In this document: piece after piece, positions 25,896-34,705 of the stretch
How the letters are laid out: every line of letters starts with the position of its first letter
How positions within the stretch are numbered: the first letter of the stretch is position 1
Assembly (NCBI RefSeq): GCF_001426755.1
Contig: NZ_LMFJ01000001.1
Coordinates: forward strand, 355,545-419,544
Length of the DNA stretch: 64,000 nt
From: Aeromicrobium sp. Root495
GTDB lineage: Bacteria > Actinomycetota > Actinomycetes > Propionibacteriales > Nocardioidaceae
Direction of reading: 5' to 3'
Notes under the pieces: generated by a model
What the model saw: the letters and a program-made list of their open reading frames with translations, nothing else
Told to the model about the DNA's origin: nothing
Databases searched by the model: none
Program-made: the position numbers and the translations under genes

Positions 25896-26693
25896 ATGAC
25901 GGCTGCTCAGATCACCCATGTCGGCGGACCGACCACGCTCGTCGAGGTGGCCGGCTGGCGCATCCTCACCGACCCCACGTTCGACGCTGCCGGTCGCCGC
26001 TACTTCTTCGGCTGGGGCACGACGTCGCGCAAGCTCGCCGACCCGGGCCTCGCCCTCGACGACGTCGGACCGGTCGACGCCGTACTCGTGAGCCACCACC
26101 ACCACGGCGACAACCTCGACGATGCCGGCCGGGCCATGCTCGCGGACGTCCCGACGGTCGTCACCACCCGCAAGGGCGCGAAGGCGCTGGGGGCCGCCGA
26201 CCCCCGTTTCGTCGGTCTCGACGCCTGGGAGACCACCACGCTCGAGGCGCCCGACAGGCCCACCATCACGATCACCGCGACCCCCTGCCGGCACGGTCCG
26301 GTGGGCTCCGAGCCCATCACCGGACCCGTCGTCGGGTTCTCGCTGCGCTGGGAGGGCCAGGAGCACGGCGAGCTCTGGATCACGGGCGACACCGTGCTGT
26401 ACCCGGACCTGCGCGAGGTGCCGCAGCGGCTCGACGTCGGGACGCTCGTGATCCACCTCGGGTCGGTGCGGTTCCGCTACCTCTCGGGCTGGCTCCGCTA
26501 CACGATGGACGCCGCCGAGGGCGCCGAGCTCATCGATCTCGTCGGGGCCCACACCGTGATCCCCGTGCACTACGAGGGCTGGTCGCACTTCCAGCAGGAC
26601 CGGCCGGCAGCCGAGACCCGCCTCGCCCAGGCCAACCGTTCCGAAACGATCCACTGGCTCGACCCCGGCGAGGCAGCCACCATCCGCATCTGA
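25896..26693 (+). CDS. Metallo-beta-lactamase-fold hydrolase
   Basis: A 265-residue MBL-fold protein. The metal motif is SHHHHGDNLD (an HxHxDN variant, with Asn where many members have His), followed by a late ITGDTVLYPDL and IPVHYEGWSH that supply further Asp and His ligands. This resembles UPF0173/YtkL-type or lactonase-like enzymes. Substrate unknown. CAGGAT at 25883-25888 lies 7 nt before the start. It ends 5 bp before a large palindromic structure and is convergent with a TetR gene. Confidence 0.8.
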   Translation: MTAAQITHVGGPTTLVEVAGWRILTDPTFDAAGRRYFFGWGTTSRKLADPGLALDDVGPVDAVLVSHHHHGDNLDDAGRAMLADVPTVVTTRKGAKALGAADPRFVGLDAWETTTLEAPDRPTITITATPCRHGPVGSEPITGPVVGFSLRWEGQEHGELWITGDTVLYPDLREVPQRLDVGTLVIHLGSVRFRYLSGWLRYTMDAAEGAELIDLVGAHTVIPVHYEGWSHFQQDRPAAETRLAQANRSETIHWLDPGEAATIRI

Positions 26694-26696
26694 CCT

Positions 26697-26778
26697 CGCG
26701 AGTGGCGCAGATTGGCACTTTCGAGACGGCGTGTCGTGCCAATCTGCGCCACTCGGGTCCCACTTTGCGCCACTCGCG
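26697..26778. repeat. Long hairpin with two competing right arms between convergent genes
   Basis: CGAGTGGCGCAGATTGGCAC (26699-26718) is perfectly complementary to 26736-26755, a 20-bp stem with a 17-base loop. The outer 13 bases of the left arm (26697-26709) can instead pair with 26766-26778. No U run follows on either strand. It may act as a bidirectional terminator or mRNA 3' end stabiliser, or be a member of a dispersed palindromic repeat family. Confidence 0.75.
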
Positions 26779-26786
26779 GGATCGGC

Positions 26787-27371
26787 TCAGGTGAGGAGCG
26801 GTCCGACGACGGCGTCGACGAGGCGCTCGGCGTGAGCCCCGTGGTCGTCGTCGGGGGCCAGGACCGCGTGCATCAACGCGCCGCCGAGCAGCGCCTCGAG
26901 GAGCAGGCCGATCGAGACGTCGGTCCCGAGCCGGCCGCCACGCACCGCGTGCTCCACGACGTCGCGGGCGGACGACACCTGACGGTGCCGGATCGCCTCC
27001 CAGGCCTCGGCGAGCTCGGGCAGCAGCGCCGCCTCGGTCATGAGGCGCCGGGCCGCTCCGCCGAGGGGTCCGGCGTAGAGCGAGGTCGTGCTGCGGACCA
27101 GCCCGACGAGGTCGGCCCGGACGTCGTCGGACACGGGGTGCGGTGCCGTGGCCAGCATCGACGCCAGGGCGTCGGCAAGGAGCGCGGCCTTCGAGGGCCA
27201 GCGTCGGTAGAGCGCCGCCTTGCCGACCCCGGCGCGCTGCGCGACGCGGTCCATCGTGAAGCCCGCCCACCCGACGTCGCCGAAGACGAGGCAGGCGGCC
27301 TCGTGGACGCGGGCGTCGATCGCAGGGTCGCGTGGGCGCCCCGCCGTTGCGCCGGTCACCGGGCTCGTCAT
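26787..27371 (-). CDS. TetR/AcrR-family regulator
   Basis: A 194-residue TetR protein with the HTH at residues about 15-60 (FTMDRVAQRAGVGKAALYRRWPSKAALLADAL). It is divergent from the thiolase-crotonase fusion gene, with a shared 47-bp control region holding a near-palindromic operator between its own -35 and -10, so autorepression and repression of the fusion gene are likely. Start ATG at 27371 is supported by AATGCT exactly 6 nt upstream. Confidence 0.87.
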   Translation of the reverse strand: MTSPVTGATAGRPRDPAIDARVHEAACLVFGDVGWAGFTMDRVAQRAGVGKAALYRRWPSKAALLADALASMLATAPHPVSDDVRADLVGLVRSTTSLYAGPLGGAARRLMTEAALLPELAEAWEAIRHRQVSSARDVVEHAVRGGRLGTDVSIGLLLEALLGGALMHAVLAPDDDHGAHAERLVDAVVGPLLT

Positions 27372-27377
27372 ACCCTC

Positions 27378-27406
27378 AGCATTGCGGACGAAACTCGTTC
27401 CGTAAA
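27378..27406 (-). promoter_or_regulatory. TetR promoter with internal operator
   Basis: On the minus strand TTTACG (27401-27406), 17 bp, AATGCT (27378-27383) and 6 nt precede the TetR start codon. The imperfect palindrome CGGACGAAACTCGTTCCG (27385-27402) fills the spacer between -35 and -10. It also lies just upstream of the Shine-Dalgarno of the divergent fusion gene, so one bound repressor could close both units. Confidence 0.5.
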
Positions 27407-27418
27407 GAGGAGAGTCGC

Positions 27419-29773
27419 ATGTCGGAGCAGCAGGTACCGCTCAGCACCCCCGTCGTGGTGGGGGTCGGCCAGGCCGTCGACCCGGTCGGGGACCCCGGGT
27501 ACCGCGCGCTGTCGCCCGTCGACCTGGGGGCCGAGGCCGCGCGTGCCGCGCTGGCCGACTCCGGTGCCGACGCCGACGCCGCACTGGCCGCGCTCGGCAC
27601 CCTCGTGGTCACGCGCACCTTCGCCGACTCCATCCCGACGTCCATGGCGCCGCTCGGTCGCAGCGACAACCCGCCGCGCTCGGTCGCGCAGCGCATCGGA
27701 GCCGACCCGAGCCGTGCGATCTACGACGCCACGGGCGGCCAGACGCCCCAGGCGCTCGTGCGCGAGCTCTGCCAGGACATCGCCGCCGGTCGCGAGGAGG
27801 TCGCGCTGATCGTCTCGGGCGAGGCCATCTCCACCGAGCGTCACGCCCGGACGCTCGACGAGAAGCCGTCGTTCGCCGAGCACGCCGAGGGCGCCATGGA
27901 GGATCGCGGACTCGGACTCTCCGGCATGGTCACACGGCACCACGTCGAGCACGGCCTGATCGACACGACGTCGCAGTACGCGCTCTTCGAGCACGCCCGG
28001 CGGGCCCGGCTGGGACTCACCCGCGAGGAGCTGGCCCGGCAGATGGGCGAGGTGTTCGCCCCCTTCACGCACGTGGCCGCGCAGAACCCGCTCGCGGCCG
28101 ACCGGGAGGAGCACGCGCCGGAGGAGCTCACGACGGTCGCCGACGGGAACCGGATGATCGCCGACCCCTACCCGCGTCGGCTCGTCGCCCGCGACCAGGT
28201 CAACCTGGGGGCCGCGGTGCTGCTCATGTCGTACGGGAAGGCGCTCGAGCTGGGCGTCGATCCCTCCAGGCTCGTCTTCCTGCACGGGACCTCCTCCCTG
28301 CGGGAGCTCCCCTCCTTCGAGCGGCCCGACCTCGGAGCCAACCCGGCTGCCGTCGCCGCCGTCGAGCACGCGCTCGAGATCGCAGGCACCGGCATCGACG
28401 ACGTCCGCTGGTGGGACCTCTACAGCTGCTACCCGATCGCGGTCCTGGCGGTCTGCGACGGGCTCGGTCTCTCGCCGCAGGACCCGCGCGGACTCACGGT
28501 GACGGGCGGCCTCCCGTACTTCGGTGGCCCCGGCAACGGCTACTCGTTGCACGCGATCGCCGAGGTGGTGCAGCGCGTCCGCGCGGACGGCACGAAGGGA
28601 CTCGTGGGCGCCAACGGTGGCCTGCTCTCCAAGTACGCCGTCGGTGTCTACTCCACCGAGCCCCGGGCCTGGCGCGACGACGACAGTGCGCGGCTCCAGG
28701 GCGAGCTCGACGCCGGACCTCGGGTGGAGCTGGCCGGGCGCGCCGACGGGTGGGCGCGGATCGAGACCTACACCGTGCTCCACCCGCGCACGGGGCCCAA
28801 GCCCGTCGTCGTGGGCCGGCTCGAGGCCGACGGCCGACGCTTCGTGGCCCTGCCCGAGCGCTCCGACCCCGGCATCGTGGCACTCCTCGACGGCGAGGCC
28901 GACCCTCTCGGCCAGCGGGTCTACGTGCACGGCAAGGGCCAGGGCAACCGGGTCGCCACGACACCCGCGCCGTTCGCGAAGCAGCCACCGGCCTTCCGCG
29001 AGACCTACGAGTTCATCCGTGTCGAGCGCCGCGGCCGGGTCCTGGAGATCACGCTCGACCGCCCGGACTCCCGCAACGCCCTGCACCCGCCCGCGCACGA
29101 GGAGCTGGAGGGCGTGCTCGACGCCTACCTCGCCGACCCCGAGCTGTGGGCGGCCATCATCACCGGGGCGGGCGACGGCTTCTGTGCCGGCAACGACCTC
29201 GCCTACACCGCGAGCGGCGCCCAGCCGTACTTCCCGCGCACCGGGTTCGCCGGCCTGACGTCACGCAAGGACGTGCACAAGCCGATCATCGCCGCGGTCA
29301 ACGGTCACGCCGTGGGCGGCGGCCTGGAGATCGTGCTGGCCTGCCACCTCGCCGTCGCCGACGAGCGGGCGAGGCTGGGCGTCCCCGAGGTCGGCGTGGG
29401 TCTCGTCGCTGCCGCGGGCGGGCTCGTGCGGCTGCCCCGCACCGTCCCCAGGAAGGTGGCGAACGAGATGCTGCTCGCGGGCCGTCGGCTCACGGCCGCC
29501 GAGGCGCACGAGCTGGGCGTCGTGAACGAGGTGGCGCCCGCGGGCGGGGCGCTCGAGGCGGCGCGGGCGATGGCCGAGCGCGTCGTGGCCGGCTCGCCGT
29601 CGTCGGTCCGGCTGTCGCTGCGGGCCATGGACCTCGCCGAGGACGTCCCCGACACCGTCGACGCGATCACGCGCGCGGAGGAGGTGCTCGACGACCTGCT
29701 CGTGAGCGCCGACACGTGGGAGGGCGTCATGGCGTTCGTCGAGAAGCGCACCCCGGAGTGGAAGGGCTACTGA
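27419..29773 (+). CDS. Fusion of SCP2/Rv1867-like thiolase-fold protein and enoyl-CoA hydratase
   Basis: A 784-residue two-part protein. Residues 1 to about 400 are thiolase-like (VVVGVGQAVDP start, YDATGGQTPQALV, WWDLYSCYPIAV, TGGLPYFGGPGNGYSLHA), followed by a beta-rich region to about 525. The usual nucleophile Cys position reads GGQTPQ without Cys, as in acetyl-CoA acetyltransferase-like lipid-transfer thiolases, so thiolysis may be replaced by another C-C bond chemistry. Residues 530-784 are a crotonase with both catalytic Glu retained (GGGLEIVLAC, LGVPEVGVGL) and the CAGNDL oxyanion loop. GAGGAG lies 6 nt before the ATG. Probably acts in beta-oxidation-like side-chain degradation. Confidence 0.85.
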   Translation: MSEQQVPLSTPVVVGVGQAVDPVGDPGYRALSPVDLGAEAARAALADSGADADAALAALGTLVVTRTFADSIPTSMAPLGRSDNPPRSVAQRIGADPSRAIYDATGGQTPQALVRELCQDIAAGREEVALIVSGEAISTERHARTLDEKPSFAEHAEGAMEDRGLGLSGMVTRHHVEHGLIDTTSQYALFEHARRARLGLTREELARQMGEVFAPFTHVAAQNPLAADREEHAPEELTTVADGNRMIADPYPRRLVARDQVNLGAAVLLMSYGKALELGVDPSRLVFLHGTSSLRELPSFERPDLGANPAAVAAVEHALEIAGTGIDDVRWWDLYSCYPIAVLAVCDGLGLSPQDPRGLTVTGGLPYFGGPGNGYSLHAIAEVVQRVRADGTKGLVGANGGLLSKYAVGVYSTEPRAWRDDDSARLQGELDAGPRVELAGRADGWARIETYTVLHPRTGPKPVVVGRLEADGRRFVALPERSDPGIVALLDGEADPLGQRVYVHGKGQGNRVATTPAPFAKQPPAFRETYEFIRVERRGRVLEITLDRPDSRNALHPPAHEELEGVLDAYLADPELWAAIITGAGDGFCAGNDLAYTASGAQPYFPRTGFAGLTSRKDVHKPIIAAVNGHAVGGGLEIVLACHLAVADERARLGVPEVGVGLVAAAGGLVRLPRTVPRKVANEMLLAGRRLTAAEAHELGVVNEVAPAGGALEAARAMAERVVAGSPSSVRLSLRAMDLAEDVPDTVDAITRAEEVLDDLLVSADTWEGVMAFVEKRTPEWKGY

Positions 29774-29794
29774 CCCGCTCGGCCGGAGAGGGGG

Positions 29795-30049
29795 TCAGAG
29801 GCCGCGGAGGTAGTCGGGGTCGTCGTCAGGTCCCTGGGCACGGGGATGCGGGCGACCGCCCGGTCCGGGCCGGTGACGCTGCTGGCCTGCGGCCACCCAC
29901 AGGAGCGGTCCCACGAACGGGACGAGCACCACGAGGAACCACAGCGGCTTGGGCAGGACCTTGACGCGCGAGGCGGGCGTGGCCACGAGGTCGAAGAACG
30001 CATAGACGAGGAGCACGACCGCGAACACGAGAATCAGCGCCTTGCCCAT
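29795..30049 (-). CDS. PLDc_N-type small membrane protein
   Basis: An 84-residue protein with two hydrophobic helices. KALILVFAVVLLVYAFFDLV is the first; PKPLWFLVVLVPFVGPLLW is the second, with the Pro-Trp-Phe pattern of phospholipase D nuclease N-terminal (PLDc_N) domains, here without a catalytic domain. Such genes lie beside menaquinone and cytochrome genes in many actinobacteria. TACCGT lies 6 nt before the ATG (leaderless). Function unknown. Confidence 0.75.
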   Translation of the reverse strand: MGKALILVFAVVLLVYAFFDLVATPASRVKVLPKPLWFLVVLVPFVGPLLWVAAGQQRHRPGPGGRPHPRAQGPDDDPDYLRGL

Positions 30050-30087
30050 GCCTCCACGGTACCGGGGCGCCGGTAGGCTCAGGTCCC

Positions 30088-30354
30088 ATGAAGGCCTTCT
30101 GGACGTACACGCTGGCGCGCTTCGCGGTGTTCGCGGCGGTCTACGCCGTCACGTGGACCATCGGCTACTTCGTCTTCGACCTCTCGGCCCTCGCCAACCT
30201 CGTGGTCCTGCTGATCTCGCTCATCGTGTCGTCGATCATCTCGGTCTTCGCGCTCGCCCACCTGCGCGAGCAGCTGGCCATCAACGTCCAGCAGCGGGCC
30301 GAGCGGATGTCGGCACGCATCGAGGAGTCACGCAGTGCCGAAGACGTCGACTGA
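30088..30354 (+). CDS. DUF4229 small membrane protein
   Basis: An 88-residue protein with two membrane segments ([18 protein letters not shown] and [20 protein letters not shown]) and a charged C-terminal tail, matching actinobacterial DUF4229 proteins that neighbour men genes. TAGGCT at 30074-30079 is 8 nt before the ATG. It overlaps the following PLP-enzyme gene by 20 bp. Role unknown. Confidence 0.75.
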   Translation: MKAFWTYTLARFAVFAAVYAVTWTIGYFVFDLSALANLVVLLISLIVSSIISVFALAHLREQLAINVQQRAERMSARIEESRSAEDVD

Positions 30355-31420
30355 CGACCGCGCCTGGATCGCGGAGGCGATCCGCCGGGTCGAGGCCGAC
30401 GCCAACCGCAGCGCCGACACGCACCTGCACGCGCTCGAGATCGCCACGCCGGGCGTCGACCTCTACCTCAAGGACGAGTCGGTCCACCCCACCGGCAGCC
30501 TGAAGCACCGGCTGGCGCGATCCCTCTTCCTCCACGCCCTGTGCAACGGGTGGATCCGCCCCGGCGCCCCGGTCGTCGAGGCCTCGAGCGGCTCCACCGC
30601 CGTGAGCGAGGCGTACTTCGCCCGGCTCGTGGGCCTGCCGTTCGTCGCCGTCATGCCGGCCTCCACGAGCCGCGAGAAGATCGCGCTCATCGAGTGGTAC
30701 GGCGGCCGGTGCCACTTCGTGGACTCTCCGTCGGCCGTGTACGACGAGGCCCGGCGCGTGGCCGAGGAGTGCGGCGGCCACTACATGGACCAGTTCACCT
30801 ACGCGGAGCGGGCCACGGACTGGCGCGGCAACAACAACATCGCCGAGTCGATCTTCGAGCAGATGGCGGCCGAGCGGCACCCGGTGCCCACGTGGGTCGT
30901 CGTGAGCGCCGGCACCGGCGGCACGTCCGCCACCATCGGACGGTTCCTGCGGTACCGCCGCCACCCCACGCAGCTCCTCGTGGCCGACCCGGAGGGCTCG
31001 GCGTTCCTCGACGGCTGGGAGCAGGACGTCTCCGACGTCGTCACGGGCACGGCGTCGCGCATCGAGGGCATCGGCCGGCCCCGCGTGGAGCCGTCCTTCG
31101 TGGGCGGGGTCATCGACGACATGCTGCGCGTCCCCGACGCCGCCTCCATCGCCACGATGCGCTGGACGAGCGACCGGCTCGGGCGCCTCGTGGGCGGCTC
31201 CACGGGCACCAACGTGTGGGCCTCGCTCACGGTCGCGAGCCGCATGCGGGAGGCAGGCCAGGACGGCAGCATCGTCACGCTGCTGTGCGACGGCGGCGAG
31301 CGCTACCTCAGCACCTACTACGACGACGCCTGGCTCGCCGAGCGGGGCCTCGACCTCGCTCCCTGGACCGAGCGCCTCCAGGAGTACGAGGCCACGGGCC
31401 TCCTGCCGCAGATCGTCTGA
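30335..31420 (+). CDS. PLP-dependent cysteine synthase-family enzyme (Cds1-like)
   Basis: A 361-residue fold-type II PLP enzyme. [14 protein letters not shown] carries the Schiff-base Lys57, and the phosphate-binding [19 protein letters not shown] lies near residue 190. It resembles mycobacterial Cds1 (Rv3684, L-cysteine desulfhydrase), which releases sulfide from cysteine, more than biosynthetic CysK. Substrate assignment is tentative. GTG start at 30335 with GAGGAG 8 nt upstream; the gene begins inside the end of the DUF4229 gene, suggesting coupling. Confidence 0.8.
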   Translation: MPKTSTDDRAWIAEAIRRVEADANRSADTHLHALEIATPGVDLYLKDESVHPTGSLKHRLARSLFLHALCNGWIRPGAPVVEASSGSTAVSEAYFARLVGLPFVAVMPASTSREKIALIEWYGGRCHFVDSPSAVYDEARRVAEECGGHYMDQFTYAERATDWRGNNNIAESIFEQMAAERHPVPTWVVVSAGTGGTSATIGRFLRYRRHPTQLLVADPEGSAFLDGWEQDVSDVVTGTASRIEGIGRPRVEPSFVGGVIDDMLRVPDAASIATMRWTSDRLGRLVGGSTGTNVWASLTVASRMREAGQDGSIVTLLCDGGERYLSTYYDDAWLAERGLDLAPWTERLQEYEATGLLPQIV

Positions 31421-31426
31421 GAGAAG

Positions 31427-31460
31427 TCTCGACAGCATGTCGAGGCTCGACATGTCGAGA
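31427..31460. promoter_or_regulatory. Nested CATGTCGAG palindrome ahead of the DGPF-ECF42 pair
   Basis: CATGTCGAGGCTCGACATG (31436-31454) is a 19-bp perfect inverted repeat with a one-base centre. TCTCGACA (31427-31434) and TGTCGAGA (31453-31460) form an outer pair. It starts 6 bp after the PLP-enzyme stop and 70 bp before the DGPF gene, so it could be an operator for the DGPF-sigma unit or a 3' end hairpin. Confidence 0.5.
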
Positions 31461-31529
31461 ACGGGGCGTCGGCTCCGTCCCCGGTGTGAACGCGACCATG
31501 ATGGGTCGCACCACCCGGAGGAGAACACC

Positions 31530-31937
31530 ATGGCCAAGTACCTGATGCTCAAGCACTACCGCGGCGCGCCGGCCCCGGAGGGCTTCGTCACGATGGACCA
31601 GTGGACGCCCGAGGAGATCTCGGACCACATCCGCTACATGAACGAGTTCGCCGACCGCCTGCGCGAGTCGGGAGAGTTCGTGAGCGAGGCGGCGCTGGCG
31701 CCCGAGGGCTCGTGGGTCCAGCACGGCGGTGCGGGGAAGCCGCCCGTCACGGACGGGCCCTTCGCCGAGACCAAGGACCTCATCGCGGGGTTCATGATCA
31801 TCGACGTCGACAGCCACGAGCGGGCCGTCGAGCTCGCGGGGGAGCTGTCCGCGGCCCCGGGCAAGGACGGCGCACCGATCCACGAGTGGCTCGAGCTGCG
31901 CCCGCTGCTGGAGTCCATGCCCACCATCACGGAGTGA
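31530..31937 (+). CDS. YCII/DGPF-domain protein, partner of the ECF42 sigma factor
   Basis: A 135-residue YCII-related protein. It starts MAKYLMLKHYRGAP and carries the name-giving DGPF motif in PPVTDGPFAETKD, then IAGFMIIDVDSHERAVELAG. DGPF proteins are encoded next to ECF42 sigma factors and are thought to be part of that regulatory unit. GGAGGAG lies 7 nt before the ATG. The sigma gene begins 4 bp downstream. Confidence 0.88.
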   Translation: MAKYLMLKHYRGAPAPEGFVTMDQWTPEEISDHIRYMNEFADRLRESGEFVSEAALAPEGSWVQHGGAGKPPVTDGPFAETKDLIAGFMIIDVDSHERAVELAGELSAAPGKDGAPIHEWLELRPLLESMPTITE

Positions 31938-31941
31938 ACCG

Positions 31942-33093
31942 GTGGACGAGGTCCTGCTGCGCAGCCTCACGCCGACCGTGATCAGCGTCCTCGTCCGCCG
32001 CGGAGCAGACTTCGCGGCGGCCGAGGACGCGGTCCAGGACGCGCTCGTGGAGGCGGTCCGGGTGTGGCCCGACGACCCGCCGCGCGACCCCAAGGGCTGG
32101 CTCGTCACGGTGGCGTGGCGCCGCTTCATCGACGCCACCCGGTCCGAGACCGCCCGGCGCCTGCGCGAGGAGCGCGTCGACGACGAGCCGGAGCCGGGAC
32201 CTGCGAGCGGCAGCGACGACACCCTGCAGCTGTACTTCCTGTGCGCGCACCCCTCGCTCACGCCGTCGTCGGCCGTGGCGCTCACGCTGCGTGCCGTCGG
32301 CGGCCTCACCACCCGTCAGGTGGCGGAGGCCTACCTCGTGCCCGAGGCCACGATGGCGCAGCGCATCAGCCGGGCCAAGCGCACCCTGGCCGACGTCCGC
32401 CTCGACCAGCCGGGAGACGTCGCCACGGTCCTGCGCGTGCTCTACCTCGTCTTCAACGAGGGGTACTCCGGCGACGTCGACCTCGCGGCCGAGGCCATCC
32501 GGCTGACCCGGCTCCTGTCCGGGCTCATCGACCACCCGGAGGTCCTGGGACTGCTGGCGCTCATGCTGCTCCACCACGCCCGGCGGCCGGCCCGCACCCG
32601 CGCCGACGGCGGCCTCGTGACGCTCGCGGAGCAGGACCGGACGCTCTGGGACACCGCGATGATCGCCGAGGGGATCGGCATCCTCCAGCGGGCCCTGGCA
32701 CGGGACCGGCTGGGGGAGTACCAGGCCCAGGCGGCCGTCGCAGCCCTGCACGCCGACGCCCCGAGCGCCGAGGAGACCGACTGGGTGCAGGTCGTCGAGT
32801 GGTACGACGAGCTCCTGCGCATCACCGACAGCCCCGTGGTCCGGCTCAACCGGGCCGTGGCGGTCGGGGAGGCGGACGGCCCACGGGCGGGACTGGCCGC
32901 CCTCGACGAGGTCGACGAGACCGTGCCGAGGTACCTCGCCGTGGAGGCCTACCTCCGCGAGCGCGACGGCGACCCAGCCCGTGCTGCCGAGCTCTACGTC
33001 GAGGCTGCCCGGAGGGCGACGAGCCAGGCCGAGCGCGACCACCTCACGCGGCGGGCGGCCCGACTCAACGGAGCAGGTCCTCGGCTCACGTGA
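31942..33093 (+). CDS. ECF42-group RNA polymerase sigma factor with C-terminal extension
   Basis: A 383-residue ECF sigma factor. Region 2 is at residues about 10-75 (AAAEDAVQDALVEAVRVWP, then GWLVTVAWRRFID) and region 4 near 110-160 (TLRAVGGLTTRQVAEAYLV, MAQRISRAKRTL). A helical TPR-like C-terminal domain of about 200 residues contains VRLNRAVAVGEADGPRAGL, a hallmark of ECF42. No anti-sigma gene is present; in this group the C-terminal domain is thought to regulate activity. It ends in an 8-bp convergent overlap with the phosphodiesterase gene. Confidence 0.9.
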   Translation: MDEVLLRSLTPTVISVLVRRGADFAAAEDAVQDALVEAVRVWPDDPPRDPKGWLVTVAWRRFIDATRSETARRLREERVDDEPEPGPASGSDDTLQLYFLCAHPSLTPSSAVALTLRAVGGLTTRQVAEAYLVPEATMAQRISRAKRTLADVRLDQPGDVATVLRVLYLVFNEGYSGDVDLAAEAIRLTRLLSGLIDHPEVLGLLALMLLHHARRPARTRADGGLVTLAEQDRTLWDTAMIAEGIGILQRALARDRLGEYQAQAAVAALHADAPSAEETDWVQVVEWYDELLRITDSPVVRLNRAVAVGEADGPRAGLAALDEVDETVPRYLAVEAYLRERDGDPARAAELYVEAARRATSQAERDHLTRRAARLNGAGPRLT

Positions 33094-33586
33094 CGGTGAC
33101 GAGGTCCCAGGACTCGACCCGGCCGTCGGCGAGCACGAGGCGGCCGAGGGTGCCGTGCGGCTGACGTCGCTTGTCGGTGGGGGACCCCGGGTTGAGGATG
33201 CGCAGGTCGTCCTCGGTCTCGTCCCACGGGATGTGGGAGTGGCCGAACACCACGAGGTCGGCGGTGGGGAAGCGGCGGCGCATGCGTCGGACCCGTCCCT
33301 GCTTCTGGCCGGCGTCGTGGATCATCGCGACGCGCACGCCGGCCAGCTCCAGCTCGAGGGTCTCGGGTGCTCCCCACGCGGCCACGTCGTCGCCGTCGTT
33401 GTTGCCCAGGACCACGTGCACGGGCGCGATCTCCGCCAGCTCGTCGAGGACCGACGGCCGGCACACGTCGCCCGCGTGCAGGACGAGGTCGACACCGCGC
33501 AGCTCGCGGGCCACCGCCGCCGGCATCGACTTCCAGAACCGCGGGGCGTGGGTGTCGGAGACGACGCCCACGAGCAGCCGCGTCAT
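33086..33586 (-). CDS. YfcE/MJ0936-type metallophosphodiesterase
   Basis: A 166-residue calcineurin-like phosphoesterase. The metal-binding motifs occur in order: VVSDTHAPR (D-H), LVLHAGDVC (GD), VLGNNDGDD (GNND), MIHDAG (H) and FGHSHIPW (GHSH). Length fits the YfcE/YsnB single-domain family acting on phosphodiesters or 2',3'-cAMP. The natural substrate is unknown. The ATG at 33586 overlaps the stop of the YbdK-type gene (ATGA), so they form an operon. Confidence 0.87.
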   Translation of the reverse strand: MTRLLVGVVSDTHAPRFWKSMPAAVARELRGVDLVLHAGDVCRPSVLDELAEIAPVHVVLGNNDGDDVAAWGAPETLELELAGVRVAMIHDAGQKQGRVRRMRRRFPTADLVVFGHSHIPWDETEDDLRILNPGSPTDKRRQPHGTLGRLVLADGRVESWDLVTVT

Positions 33587-34665
33587 GCGTCCTGCCAGGA
33601 GGCGTCGGTGCGGGTCCGCAGGTCGCGCACCACGGCGTCGAGGTCGACCGGCTCGCCCGCCACGTGGCGCAGGCGTGCGGCGTTGGAGCCGAGCGTGAGC
33701 AGGCGCTGCACCCCGTCGTGGGCGAGCTCGCGGTCGCCGCTCTCGCGCAGGGCGGCGTCAAGGTGGTCGAGCATCGTGGCCAGGGCGTCGGCGGCAGGGA
33801 CCAGCTGTCGGCTGAGCGGGTCGACCAGGTGCCCCTCGAGCCCGTCCCGACGGGCGCGCCAGCGGGCCGCCCGCAGCAGCTCGACCCGCCAGGCGGCCGG
33901 CTCGCTCTCGTGGCTCGCCGTCTCGGCGAGTGCTCGCAGGAGGGCGGCCACGAGGACGGTGTCGTCGAGGTCGGTGCAGACGTCGGCCACGCGCAGCTCG
34001 ACGGTGGGCAGGTCCTCTGCGAGGCGCACGTCGAAGTACACCCCGTGGGCGTCGATGGCGGCGCCCGTGGAGACGAGCCGCTCCACCACCTCGCGGTAGC
34101 CGCGGACGTCGCCGAAGGGCTCACCCGGTCCTGCGCTCGGCCAGGCGTCCCAGACCTGCTCGCGCCAGCTGGCCAGCCCGGTGTCGGCGCCGTGGTCGAA
34201 GGGGGAGCCGGCCGACAGCGCCACGACGAGCGGGAGCCACGGGCGCACGGCGTCGGCGATCCGGACGGCCTCGACGTCGTCGGCCACCTCCACGTGCACG
34301 TGCATGCCGCACGTGATGGCCTGGCGGCCCACGGCGCCGAACGCGCTGATCATGTGGTCGTAGCGCGCCTTGGGCGTCACGTCGTGCGGGTCGCCCCCGA
34401 GCACGGGGGTGGGGCTCACGAGCAGCGCGGCGCCGGCCCGTTCCGCAGCGAGCGCGGCCCGCCGACGGGCCGAGCGCAGCTGGCCGCGCAGGTCGTCGAG
34501 GTCGTCCGTCGGGTCGGTCTGGATCTCGAGCTGCTGGAGGAAGAGCTCCTGCTCCACGTCGTCGTCGGCCGTCTCGACGACGCGGGCCGAGGCCGCGGTC
34601 AGGTGGCCGGTGGCGGGATCGACGAGGAGCATCTCCTCCTCCACCCCGATACGTCTGGTGGTCAC
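33583..34665 (-). CDS. YbdK-type carboxylate-amine ligase (glutamate-cysteine ligase 2 family)
   Basis: A 360-residue GCS2-family ligase. It begins RRIGVEEEMLLVDPATGHLT (the GVEEE metal/ATP motif) and contains ITCGMHVHVEVAD and DVRLAEDLPTVELRVADVCTD, conserved in YbdK/EgtA-like enzymes. It should join glutamate to a cysteine or other amine with ATP. Mycothiol producers do not need glutathione, so the true product is uncertain. GTG start at 34665 with CACGCT 6 nt upstream (leaderless). Confidence 0.85.
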   Translation of the reverse strand: MTTRRIGVEEEMLLVDPATGHLTAASARVVETADDDVEQELFLQQLEIQTDPTDDLDDLRGQLRSARRRAALAAERAGAALLVSPTPVLGGDPHDVTPKARYDHMISAFGAVGRQAITCGMHVHVEVADDVEAVRIADAVRPWLPLVVALSAGSPFDHGADTGLASWREQVWDAWPSAGPGEPFGDVRGYREVVERLVSTGAAIDAHGVYFDVRLAEDLPTVELRVADVCTDLDDTVLVAALLRALAETASHESEPAAWRVELLRAARWRARRDGLEGHLVDPLSRQLVPAADALATMLDHLDAALRESGDRELAHDGVQRLLTLGSNAARLRHVAGEPVDLDAVVRDLRTRTDASWQDA

Positions 34666-34705
34666 CGGTCCAGCGTGGTGCAGCCCCGACGAGGCGGCAA
34701 CCGCG

